NCBI RefSeq assembly: GCF_026151205.1
Contig: NC_087082.1
Span: 14,851,365-14,915,364, forward strand
Origin: Bolinopsis microptera
Taxonomy: Eukaryota; Ctenophora; Tentaculata; Lobata; Bolinopsidae
Reading direction: 5' to 3'
Length of the DNA stretch: 64,000 bases
The position numbers were made by a program, and so were the translations under genes. Below the pieces are notes generated by a model. That model made no database searches. It was given only the letters and a program-made list of their open reading frames with translations, and was not told the DNA's origin. Numbering within the stretch: the stretch's first letter is position 1; each line of letters begins with the position of its first letter. Positions 1-9,775 of this stretch are shown one piece after another.

Positions 1-410
1 ATAGTGATGGATACGTTCTCACCAATTATGTGTTCGATAGTCTGTTTCTTAGATTCTAGGAACATTCTGAGGTCTTTTAGTTCTTTGCAGTATTGGGCAG
101 ATAGTATCAAATTAGTAGAGGTTTCCTCCTTTTTCTCTACATCCGTTTTCTTAGGTTTCAGACGTTCATTCCTATCTACCAAATTCACCTTTTCTAGGAC
201 AATCTTAAGTTCCTGCTCATCATAGCCACTTTTCTTCAGGTCCGAAATTATGTCTTTAGCTGCTTTATCAAATGCTTTCTCGTCTGAGCATATGGTTCTT
301 GCTCGTAATAGTTGTGAATACGGGACGCTTTTGAATACATGAGGAGGGTGGTAGCTATTCCTTTGTAAAAATGATCTGTTATCTGTTGGTTTCTGGTATA
401 ATAATATAAA
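1..410 (-). mobile_element. Penelope-like retroelement fragment (RT C-terminal part)
   Basis: The minus strand carries an open frame from about 410 running off the left edge of the window. It reads through a KPTDN...FLQRNSYHPPH segment and then VFKSVPYSQLLRARTICSD, followed by a charged helical stretch. This KPTD / HPPH / PYSQ...R..ICS series is typical of Penelope-like element reverse transcriptases just after the catalytic palm. A GIY-YIG endonuclease would normally follow, but it lies outside the window. A stop codon at 411-413 ends the frame upstream, so the piece is 5'-truncated or broken. It lies just downstream of the last visible exon of the Tudor gene, probably in that gene's next intron. 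Family assignment is from motif recognition only. Confidence 0.7.
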
Positions 411-724
411 CTAGTTGAGTCTTCAGCAGATCACCCTGGAATACGTCGTATCATTTGTTTGATGACACTTAACTATCATGAAATATACTTGATACTGCCA
501 TGCGCGGCGTACATAGCTTTGGCGTCCTGATCAATGTGCGCGCGCGCGCGATACCACGTGATGCGCACATGAATCAATCTACAGAACAACGCGTGTTACA
601 TTTATTCCACAAATCATTCGCTTTTGCCAGCCAAACAGGTTTAAAGCCGAATCGAAGATATACAAGTCAAATATGTATGTCAAAAAGTATACACGAGACA
701 TATCTAATAGTCATATCAAGTTAC

Positions 725-1799
725 CTGTGCAGGTATATCGTAGTAAATGGGAGGTAGTTCACAAGCACCAGCCGTAGTAATGGTAACCACTTCACCGGTA
801 TCAACAAGAAATACTGTGTGGTTTTCTGCTATAAGATCAGTGTTGAGCACTTGTCCGCGATATCTCGTCTCATCACTGAAAGATAATCACGTCATACATT
901 TCTTTAGAAAACTACATAACAAGTATTACAATTCACAGCTAAGTTGAATATTACGTAGATTAATTGAGATGATTAGTTGAATTGTTACAATGTGACAAAA
1001 ACACAAAGACACTGAAATTAGAAAAATGTACCGCTGTCAGACTGATAAATTCAAATTAATAACTAATAGCACGAAGATACACTGAAATTACTAAAATGTA
1101 CCGCTGTCAGACTGATAAATTCAAATTAACAACTAATAGCACGAAGATACACTGAAATGACCGAACTAAAATTTACCGATGACAACCTAATATTAAGTCG
1201 CACTATTCGTAAATTAGAACATCTGAAGACTGCATCTCTGCCTAAGGTTTCATGTTGCAATATATACATAACATGTAGAGTGCCACATCAACATGTAGAT
1301 GCACGCATCTGAACTTATGCTACTCACAGCTTGACAGTGCAATATTTGCCTCCAGTGTACTTGTGGCATTCTTCCGTTTGCATTTTCTTGTTCCAGTCAC
1401 TAAAACTGTTGTCGACTGCATCTGTTTGATCTCCTGGTGTTTCTTTTAAAATCAGTGTTGCACCGTTCTCAGTTTCATGTCTTTTTAGGAGTTTGTAAAC
1501 GCAGATTTTGTTCAGGGACACAGGGTAATCTCGGATACTGAAACATGGTGTAAAATCATCTATTTTTATCATGACAAAAAATATACGCGATTTAAAAAGG
1601 ATTTTTTTCATTCTTATCACAGGTCCTTAGTCAGATGAAAACTCTCTAAAATCAGAATTTAAAATAAAAAAGAAGCCCCAACTCACGTTGTATATCTAAG
1701 AGCACCACTTGCAACACAAATCTTAACAAAGCTGGACTCAGTCATTTCGTTAACCACCAGAAAATCAACTCTTTCGTCATCGTACACCAACATGTCAAC
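725..1799 (-). CDS. Tudor-domain gene, exons 13-15 (end of Tudor 1 module and Tudor 2)
   Basis: Three minus-strand exons, complement(1687..1799), (1328..1537) and (725..875), have clean splice sites (acceptors CCCCCAG, GTTTCAG, CTTTCAG; donors GTGAGT, GTGAGT, GTAACT). Their phases agree: 113 bp from phase 0, then 210 bp, then 151 bp ending in phase 0. The joined product first reads as the staphylococcal-nuclease-like strand region that follows a Tudor core (DMLVYDDERVDFLVVNEM). It then reads as a second Tudor core, with GGKYCTVKL, TRYRGQVL, NHTVFLVDTGEVVTI and a terminal YDIPAQ. Tudor domains normally have VDYGN at the fourth strand; VDTGE here loses one aromatic cage residue, so methyl-arginine binding may be altered. 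The gene continues past the left edge or into further exons. Exon 13 follows exon 12 (22672..22732) across a 20.9 kb intron. Confidence 0.8.
1011..1160. repeat. Two-copy direct repeat of about 70 bp
   Basis: Two adjacent copies start near 1011 and 1081. Each contains CACTGAAATTA, AAATGTACCGCTGTCAGACTG and AACTAATAGCACGAAGATA with a few substitutions. They lie in the intron between Tudor exons 14 and 15. I see no coding potential in them. Confidence 0.85.
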
Positions 1800-2653
1800 C
1801 TGGGGGTATTTTCTGGTACAATACAATTCTTAGTCCGTTTCTATACTTTAAAGACCTATTTTTGTTTACAGTCATTATGGCTCTATAATTTGGTGATCTA
1901 GATTTCCGCTGCAAGCCCATACTGATGCTCGAACGGCCAAACAGTTTCGGTAATTTACATTTGTACGCAGGGTTAGGTTATCATAGCAGATATTTTGTCT
2001 TTGTATCGAGTATCAGGTGACAAATACGTTATTAACCCTGTATTGATGCAACTAATAATGTATCTCATTATTTTGCTCAACAGCTGTTCTCTCAATTTAT
2101 TTCATAAAATGAATCAGTTAAAATATAATATTGTAAGATCACGTGACTATATCAGGATACTAATACATTTCTAATTTCCCACAGTATCCCCGTACACAAT
2201 ACAGTTCGCTAGATTTACCGACTAAACGGAGGCTTCAAATGGGTCCTCTAATAAAACAGACAGATTGTGATCTTAATTAAGTTATTAAGACCCAGATCTC
2301 GAAGATTTAATCTAACCAGATTAAAGTATGCGTTGATCAAATTACCTAAGTACACTGTACACTGTACAGATGAACATGTTCACACTGACTGTTGGAATTA
2401 CGGAATTTAGATTAGAAGTTTGGAATTTAGGTAACCGTGTAGGATGTTTTCACAAGATAATGGCATTAAGATCCTGGCTCTTTGCAGAGTTGTTCTGAGA
2501 TGAGTTGCAATTTAATTTCATTGTTGCGATCATTGTGTAATGTGTACTAGAGGTCTCCTTCGTCATTCGTTTCATATTTGCTATTATGCTAACACCATCC
2601 CTCCATAATTACTGTTTCTTTTTTGTCTGCAACTTTGTGAACCGAATATCAGT
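1800..2653. other. Start of the 20.9 kb intron, no feature recognised
   Basis: AT-rich sequence upstream (on the minus strand) of Tudor exon 13. I found no long frame, clear repeat or structured RNA here. It ends where the cupin duplication unit begins. Confidence 0.5.
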
Positions 2654-4674
2654 TTTAGCGATAAAAAGAATACGTATCATGTTTTATTAAACATAAACGT
2701 GTTAATCATCAATATTTTACCATCAATAGTTTGAATCGGGGAATTTAGAGCCTAGATTTCCCGGGAAATTCCTAGACTAACGTTTACACATTTGCATTTT
2801 ATGCTGTCATATTATATTGCCATTATACTTGTTAAGGTGCCGCAACAGTCTGTACCAACTTGGGAGAGAGCTTTATTGTTTAATTGTTTTATCCAAACTC
2901 AGCATTCTATGATTACTCAGCATTCCAATCTGTAATCAGCTGTTATAGGAGATTTTTTTGTATCATTCGTTTTTTCTAAAGTTTCCGTTACGATATCAGC
3001 ATCCACATAGTTAGGATTATCTGCCAGAACAGGCGAGCCCCCAGGGGGCTTGGGAGAGGGCGGGGATTACGGAAAATTTGTCAGAAAATTGGAGCATTTT
3101 GTCACATTGTTATGTTGAGAACAGAAATAGGAGACATAATCTGATAATGATCTCTAGATCTAGGGAAAGTAATAAAGATGGGGTATAACTCAATACCACG
3201 CACTATTGTAACTCTACGCTTTAGAGATATTTTTACCCGAGATTGTGATCTAAGTTAAGGAGTGATCATAGAGCGCTCATGCTCTTTCATACCAAATAGG
3301 AAGACTGCTATTTGAATTCCAATGTCGTTTTACACTTCACTTGCTAGCTCTTTTTTGTGAAATCTTTCGTGATTCATAACGTATCTTCAGCGACCGCTAA
3401 GGACTGATTTCGCTCCTACACCTTTTTAGATATTTTTCTATTTAAAAAACACTGAGATGCCCGTTTATCAACTCTGGCTGACAAGAGGAACAATTCCTAT
3501 AAAAGTTGCTTAAAAACGCAATCATTGACGTTTGATTGTCTCCATTTAATATCACATAACTACAGTAATTAAAGTTATTGTTATATCTCATTTATCGGAA
3601 ATATTATTTTTATTTCAATTTACTCCTAATAATCCCGCAAAATTTTATTTTTGATATCACAAATTTTCCTTTATTTTTATGCTTCGATTAAAGGCCCATA
3701 GCCTCCAGAGTCCAGATGCTAATCAGATCATAATTTGGTCAGCCCCTCTGCCTCTCGGCTTTATATTGCTTACGGTGTATGGACTATGGAGTAATTTTAC
3801 GATCTCTTAACATTAGCATAGGTATCTTCTATGCTAAGCAAATTTTTTAACTATTTTTCTGTACCCGGATTGCTTTTAAGCAATTCCTAACAAACCTTTT
3901 CTTACTATAGATTATTTAATTGTATTTGTAGTATTGTAAAAATAATCAACTGTTTAGGAGTCGTTTTATACAATATCTGCATGATCTTAGTGAGAGAACT
4001 GATATTGTCCTTTTATAGAGTTAATCTGTTGCCTTGACAGCAAACATTAGTGATTGTTAAAATTTACCACCTAACGATTTTTCACGAAAAGGGTAAACCA
4101 CAGTACCACAACGTAACAATGCTTGATGTACCACGTTCTTTCTCACTCCTAATCTAGCTAGTTCAAGGGTTAAAGTTCTTGTTAATCTTTATCTCATTAT
4201 CGGATTATTTTATTTCCAATTTTTCCTAAATCCCGCAGATTTTAATTTTTGATTATCACAAATTTTTCCTTTTTTTTTGCTTTGATTAAAGGCCCTGTTC
4301 AGATCAGAATTTGTAATGATATAATTGTATCATCTATGTCCCTGGCTTTAATGGTTAGGTGTATCACATAGTAATTTTACGATCTCTAACTACATAAGTT
4401 GTGTCTGTGCTATTCAAATTTTGAATATTTTCTGTGCCCGGGATTGCTTTTAAGAATTCCAGAGCCGAAATCACGCTTTTCTTACGTGTATAGAATATTA
4501 GTAATTGGTATTTAGTAGCCATTAGTTATTACACCCATATATGGTCAAATCATTCTTCGGCAGGATCGTTTATAATAATATCTAGCAAGCAATCTCTGGA
4601 GTTGCAGAGTAGAGTGTGTTGTATATTGTTCTGTTTTTACTTTTTTACTTGGTTTACGTTAGCTATCTCAGATA

Positions 4675-5199
4675 ATGGACTCTCTGACAGCAGAACAGTT
4701 AGTGGATTTGTTAAAACTCATACCCCACCCTGAAGGAGGGTTTTTCAACGAAACAGCGCGCAGTAAAACCACAGTAACCACAGACCGTAACCACACTGAC
4801 TCCAACATCAGAAGTGCTGGAACCACCATACTCTTCCTGCTCACTCCTCAAGCTCCTAGCGCTAAGTTCTGCAAGAACATGTCCGAGATAATGCACGTGT
4901 GGTGCGGAGGCGGTGCACAGGTTCACACCTTTATCCGCCCTGACGGAACAGTGACGGAACACGTGCTGGGTCCGGGTGTGGACCAAGGACAGCATCCCCA
5001 GGTGTTGTGTCCGCCCGGCGCTTGGAAAACGAGTAGGTTGTTGGAGGAAGACAAATATTCGCTGATAACTGAGGTTGTTCACCCAGGGTGGGAGTTGTGC
5101 GATTTTGAGATGGGGAGAACTGATAAATTGGTTAAGTTATTTCCGCAACACCGAGTCCTTATTGAAAAGTATACTCATAAAGAAGATGTTACTTTTTAG
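4675..5199 (+). CDS. Cupin_5 / DUF985 family protein, copy 1
   Basis: A single-exon 174-residue protein in the size range of the cupin_5 (DUF985) family, which are small one-domain double-stranded beta-helix proteins. Family-like blocks are LIPHPEGGFFNET near the N-terminus (residues 15-27), a TTILFLLT strand, SEIMHVWCGGGAQVH in place of the usual S-D-E-x-W-H core, PQVLCPPGAWKTS, and HPGWELCDFEMG near the C-terminus. Most family members have no assigned reaction, so I give none. The ATG at 4675 is the first in frame and sits after an AT-rich leader. It lies in a Tudor-gene intron on the opposite strand to that gene. The coding sequence equals that of copy 2 at 7061, so it is a fresh duplicate or an assembly artefact. 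An antisense frame inside it is not counted. Confidence 0.85.
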   Translation: MDSLTAEQLVDLLKLIPHPEGGFFNETARSKTTVTTDRNHTDSNIRSAGTTILFLLTPQAPSAKFCKNMSEIMHVWCGGGAQVHTFIRPDGTVTEHVLGPGVDQGQHPQVLCPPGAWKTSRLLEEDKYSLITEVVHPGWELCDFEMGRTDKLVKLFPQHRVLIEKYTHKEDVTF

Positions 5200-7060
5200 C
5201 CTATTTTTGATGCTCTATTTTGAGTTTCGGGTATAGTTTTATTAAATAACTATGCTGGGTCGTATTTAGATACAATTGCAATGATGTTTAATGGATTAAC
5301 GTAAATATTATCTATTAATATGTTGTTATATGTCTAAATTGAAATGACTTTCAGAATTAAGCTTAAAATTGCGAATAAAAAGGGGAGAGAATGTGTAAAA
5401 TATACAATATACAATATACGTATATACTATATAATATTATGTATATACGAATCATATGGATACAATAACATAAAATGCAAACAGAACATGCATTTTCATC
5501 TATAAAGCTACAAAATTTTAAAGGATACAGCCTGCATATTAGAAAATTCGAAAGCTTTAGCGATAAAAAGAATAAGTATCATGTTTTATTAAACATAAAC
5601 GTGTTAATCATCAATATTTTACCATCAATAGTTTGAATCGGGGAATTTAGAGCCTAGATTTCCCGGGAAATTCCTAGACTAACGTTTACACATTTGCATT
5701 TTATGCTGTCATATTATATTGCCATTATACTTGTTAAGGTGCCGCAACAGTCTGTACCAACTTGGGAGAGAGCTTTATTGTTTAATTGTTTTATCCAAAC
5801 TCAGCATTCTATGATTACTCAGCATTCCAATCTGTAATCAGCTGTTATAGGAGATTTTTTTGTATCATTCGTTTTTTCTAAAGTTTCCGTTACGATATCA
5901 GCATCCACATAGTTAGGATTATCTGCCAGAACAGGCGAGCCCCCAGGGGGCTTGGGAGAGGGCGGGGATTACGGAAAATTTGTGAGAAAATTGGAGCATT
6001 TTGTCACATTGTTATGTTGAGAACAGAAATAGGAGACATAATCTGATAATGATCTCTAGATCTAGGGAAAGTAATAAAGATGGGGTATAACTCAATACCA
6101 CGCACTATTGTAACTCTACGCTTTAGAGATATTTTTACCCGAGATTGTGATCTAAGTTAAGGAGTGATCATAGAGCGCTCATGCTCTTTCATACCAAATA
6201 GGAAGACTGCTATTTGAATTCCAATGTCGTTTTACACTTCACTTGCTAGCTCTTTTTTGTGAAATCTTTCGTGATTCATAACGTATCTTCAGCGACCGCT
6301 AAGGACTGATTTCGCTCCTACACCTTTTTAGATATTTTTCTATTTAAAAAACACTGAGATGCCCGTTTATCAACTCTGGCTGACAAGAGGAACAATTCCT
6401 ATAAAAGTTGCTTAAAAACGCAATCATTGACGTTTGATTGTCTCCATTTAATATCACTTAATTAAACCAGAATAATGCTTTGTAGTGCTGTTCTCCTCTA
6501 ACTACAGTAATTAAAAGTTATTGTTACCTATATCTCATTTATCGGAAATACTTATTTTTATTTCAATTTACTTCCTAATAATCCCGGCAAGAATTTTATT
6601 TTTGATATCACAAAATTTTCCTTTATTTTTATGCTTTGATTAAAGGCCCCATAGCCTCCAGAGTCCAGAATGCTAATCAGATCATAATTTGGTCAGCCCC
6701 TCTGTCCTCTCGGCTTTATATTGCTTACGGTGTATGGACTATGGAGTAATTTTACGATCTCTTAACATTAGCATAAGGTTGTGTCTGGTGCTATATCAAA
6801 TTTTGTAATATTTTTCTGTGCCCGGGATTGCTTTTAAGAATTCCAGAGCCGAAATCACGCTTTTCTTACGTGTATAGAATTATTAGTAATTGGTATTTAG
6901 TAGCTCATTAGTTATTACACCCATATATGGTCAAATCATTCTTCGGCAGGATCGTTTATAATAATATCTAGCAAGCAATCTCTGGAGTTGCAGAGTAGAG
7001 TGTGTTGTATATTGTTCTGTTTTTACTTTTTTACTTGGTTTACGTTAGCTATCTCAGATA

Positions 7061-7585
7061 ATGGACTCTCTGACAGCAGAACAGTTAGTGGATTTGTTAA
7101 AACTCATACCCCACCCTGAAGGAGGGTTTTTCAACGAAACAGCGCGCAGTAAAACCACAGTAACCACAGACCGTAACCACACTGACTCCAACATCAGAAG
7201 TGCTGGAACCACCATACTCTTCCTGCTCACTCCTCAAGCTCCTAGCGCTAAGTTCTGCAAGAACATGTCCGAGATAATGCACGTGTGGTGCGGAGGCGGT
7301 GCACAGGTTCACACCTTTATCCGCCCTGACGGAACAGTGACGGAACACGTGCTGGGTCCGGGTGTGGACCAAGGACAGCATCCCCAGGTGTTGTGTCCGC
7401 CCGGCGCTTGGAAAACGAGTAGGTTGTTGGAGGAAGACAAATATTCGCTGATAACTGAGGTTGTTCACCCAGGGTGGGAGTTGTGCGATTTTGAGATGGG
7501 GAGAACTGATAAATTGGTTAAGTTATTTCCGCAACACCGAGTCCTTATTGAAAAGTATACTCATAAAGAAGATGTTACTTTTTAG
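7061..7585 (+). CDS. Cupin_5 / DUF985 family protein, copy 2
   Basis: The predicted protein is identical to copy 1 (174 residues, same LIPHPEGGFFNET, SEIMHVW and HPGWELCDFEMG blocks). The 5' flank is cleaner than that of copy 1, without the dense one-base losses, so this is the better reference copy. The 3' end faces the 3' end of the alpha/beta-hydrolase gene at 7966-9045, about 380 bp away, so the two genes are convergent. The lack of introns matches the hydrolases next door and contrasts with the surrounding multi-exon Tudor gene. Biochemical role unknown. Confidence 0.85.
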   Translation: MDSLTAEQLVDLLKLIPHPEGGFFNETARSKTTVTTDRNHTDSNIRSAGTTILFLLTPQAPSAKFCKNMSEIMHVWCGGGAQVHTFIRPDGTVTEHVLGPGVDQGQHPQVLCPPGAWKTSRLLEEDKYSLITEVVHPGWELCDFEMGRTDKLVKLFPQHRVLIEKYTHKEDVTF

Positions 7586-7965
7586 CCTATTTTTGATGCT
7601 CTATTTTGAGTTTCGGGTATAGTTTTATTAAATAACTATGCTGGGTCGTATTTAGATACAATTGCAATGATGTTTAATGGATTAACGTAAATATTATCTA
7701 TTAATATGTTGTTATATGTCTAAATTGAAATGACTTTCAGAATTAAGCTTAAAATTGCGAATAAAAAGGGGAGAGAATGTGTAAAATATACAATATACAA
7801 TATACGTATATACTATATAATATTATGTATATACGAATCATATGGATACAATAACATAAAATGCAAACAGAACATGCATTTTCATCTATAAAGCTACAAA
7901 ATTTTAAAGGATACAGCCTGCATATTAGAAAATTCGAAAGCTTGGTAAACAGTTCTAACTAGACA

Positions 7966-9045
7966 CTAGTGAACATATTCCTTAACAATTGTCTTCATGG
8001 TGTCCACTAATACTGTATTTCCTTGAGTACCAGGCATGTAGGATGACATATGATTGGCCCCCGGAAAAACAACAAATTCCAGCAATCTTCCTGCTCGTCG
8101 CAGTCTATTAGCAAGCCTTGTTGCCTCTGTAATAAACTGATCAAACTCTCCTTCCAAAATGATGGTTGGCGGGAATTTCTCCAGAAGGTCTTCACTTGCT
8201 TTGCCAGGGAAGAGGTGGGGATCGGTCTTTTGCTGCTCAAAATCTGAAGCAATAAGGTCCTTCCAGACTTTTTGCATAAACAAATGAGCCTTCCTTTCCT
8301 CTACAGTCATTGCTAGAGGGTCAGAAAAGCAGTAGTCATCAACCATGGGAACACCAGGTATAGCTAATTTTACCAGATGACCCTCTCCATTCTGAGCTAA
8401 CAGTACCATGGCACCAAGACATATGTACCCTCCACCACTTTCTCCGGCGATAAAAATCTTAGAAGGATCTACTCCAAAGCTCTCAGCATTCTTACTTACA
8501 TACTTGATAACCTCATAAAAATCCTTGATGTTGTTGGGGCATTTTGTTTCAGGAGCAAGGCGGTAATCAACATTGAATGCCACAACGTTTATCTCAACAG
8601 CAATGCATTGCACTCCTTTCCTTAAATCAGCAGCCGAGAAAGCTATAACACCACCTCCGTGGGCATATATGTAAGCAGCCTTCTTTGTATCATTTTCAAG
8701 CGCTTTTGGAGTGTAAAGCTCGACTGGGACATCAAATTCCCCGTCATGAGAAGTTGGAACTTTCAAAAAAGTGGTTGTTGTTTGTTCTCCTCCGTAATTT
8801 AGAACTGGATTTTGAGTAATTGCACTAATAAATTGCTCAGAAGTTTGTCTTATCAGAGTAAGAAACTCCATCGAGGACTCCATGTCGTCTTGAAACTCGA
8901 GTTCTTTCATCCTATCCATGACTTGCTTAGCCTCAGGGGAGGCTTCCATCATTTGTTCCATTTGAGCATCCATAGCTTTAACTTCCTCAGCCATTTCTCC
9001 CGTTAGGGGGAAGTTAAAGAGGTTTTTGGAAACAACTCTCGACAT
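7966..9045 (-). CDS. Alpha/beta-hydrolase (HSL-like esterase), paralogue 1
   Basis: A 359-residue intronless gene of the alpha/beta-hydrolase fold-3 family (hormone-sensitive-lipase-like esterases). Visible family signatures are the oxyanion motif HGGG at residues 129-132, DYRLAPE at 160-166, the nucleophile elbow GESGG with Ser203, a probable acid Asp302 in GEFDQF, and His332 in GANHM. These complete a Ser-Asp-His triad. The first 90 residues are helical and Met/Glu-rich, and no signal peptide or membrane helix is obvious, so a soluble cytosolic esterase is likely; the substrate is unknown. The ATG follows AAA on the minus strand. It is the leftmost of three paralogues, shares homologous 5' and 3' flanks with paralogue 2, and has a tRNA-derived SINE inserted in its upstream flank. 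Confidence 0.9.
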   Translation of the reverse strand: MSRVVSKNLFNFPLTGEMAEEVKAMDAQMEQMMEASPEAKQVMDRMKELEFQDDMESSMEFLTLIRQTSEQFISAITQNPVLNYGGEQTTTTFLKVPTSHDGEFDVPVELYTPKALENDTKKAAYIYAHGGGVIAFSAADLRKGVQCIAVEINVVAFNVDYRLAPETKCPNNIKDFYEVIKYVSKNAESFGVDPSKIFIAGESGGGYICLGAMVLLAQNGEGHLVKLAIPGVPMVDDYCFSDPLAMTVEERKAHLFMQKVWKDLIASDFEQQKTDPHLFPGKASEDLLEKFPPTIILEGEFDQFITEATRLANRLRRAGRLLEFVVFPGANHMSSYMPGTQGNTVLVDTMKTIVKEYVH

Positions 9046-9059
9046 TTTAACCTGAACGT

Positions 9060-9302
9060 GTTGTTAATTAAAAGCAAGCAGATAGAAACAATCCTGAAGG
9101 TATCCTTATGCAGCTCCTCATTCAACCCTCACACCCGATTTCTCGAGTATTCGGCTGAGTAGACCGGGGGGCTGCATAGACCACTCAGGATCCTTAGCTG
9201 AACGTCAACGACGCTCACCCCAAAACCAGGCAGACAGTGGGATTCGAACTCGCAACCTCACGATTGCAAAGCTGGCGTTCTAACCAACTGCGCTACCTGG
9301 CC
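9060..9302 (-). mobile_element. tRNA-derived SINE
   Basis: Read on the minus strand from 9302, the sequence begins GGCCAGGTAGCGCAGTTGG (A box) and later has GAGTTCGAATCC (B box). The head looks like a tRNA, with TTTGCAA where an anticodon loop would be, but the anticodon stem is poorly paired. About 150 bp of non-tRNA tail follow. It interrupts sequence shared by the 5' flanks of hydrolase paralogues 1 and 2, which suggests insertion after the gene duplication. Confidence 0.7.
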
Positions 9303-9775
9303 TTAAAAGGTATGAACGTACACCTTTTTTCAAATCCTTCTTTACTGTCCTACTGTCCTCTAGCTGAGGCGCAGCAAACGGGTGAAGTATAAGACAATCA
9401 TTCTTAGGCCCGCTAATCTGCTTTTGTAATTGCTGATTTCCCATGAATATTTAATATTGACAGTTCCCACGATAGTCGTTAATAGTAACGCCTATTTCCT
9501 AACACGATTTCATCAAAAACTTTGTCACGTGATCTGATAATATGCTCTTAATGCATTCTTATGAACAATTATAAAATTACAACGGTGCTTGATAATGATA
9601 ATGATAAGAGCTTCAGTATGTTTTTAGAGGGGAACATCGTATAACAAACACCATGTACAATGCATTTATACAATATTTATACATGTACAATGTATTTATA
9701 CATGGTGTATAAGTATAAAATACTAGTTTTATATACTTGTATACAGGTATACTATAACGTATACTGTACTTGTAT
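9303..9775. other. Intronic spacer before the satellite
   Basis: No gene seen. The last part (about 9640-9775) has short ATGTACAA/TATACA-rich imperfect repeats leading into the 67-bp satellite. Confidence 0.4.

Larger units (their letters stand above)
2654..7943. repeat. Tandem segmental duplication carrying the cupin gene
   Basis: Copy 1 is 2654-5555 and copy 2 is 5556-7943; both begin TTTAGCGATAAAAAG and end GAAAATTCGAAAGCTT. The gene and most flanks look identical, with rare substitutions such as C at 3092 versus G at 5983. Copy 1 is about 0.5 kb longer. Its segment 3540-4560 holds two degraded versions (about 3545-3960 and 4185-4560) of a stretch present once in copy 2 (about 6500-6900). 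Those versions differ from copy 2 mainly by many single-base losses, while neighbouring sequence is unchanged. Copy 2 alone has about 40 bp near 6460 (AATTAAACCAGAATAATGCT...). A recent true duplication and an assembly duplication are both possible. Confidence 0.85.

Noticed and set aside
4..225. Plus-strand 73-residue ORF
   Set aside because: The opposite strand carries recognisable Penelope-type coding sequence; the plus frame is a shadow.
1324..1620. 98-residue minus-strand ORF taken as a stand-alone gene
   Set aside because: Only 1328-1537 is real, as Tudor exon 14; the N-terminal part of the ORF is intron.
4711..5082. 123-residue antisense ORF inside the cupin gene (also 7097-7468)
   Set aside because: Shadow frame of a well-supported gene; no domain.
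9230..9302. Functional tRNA gene (anticodon TGC)
   Set aside because: Anticodon stem mispaired and fused to a long tail, so a SINE fits better.
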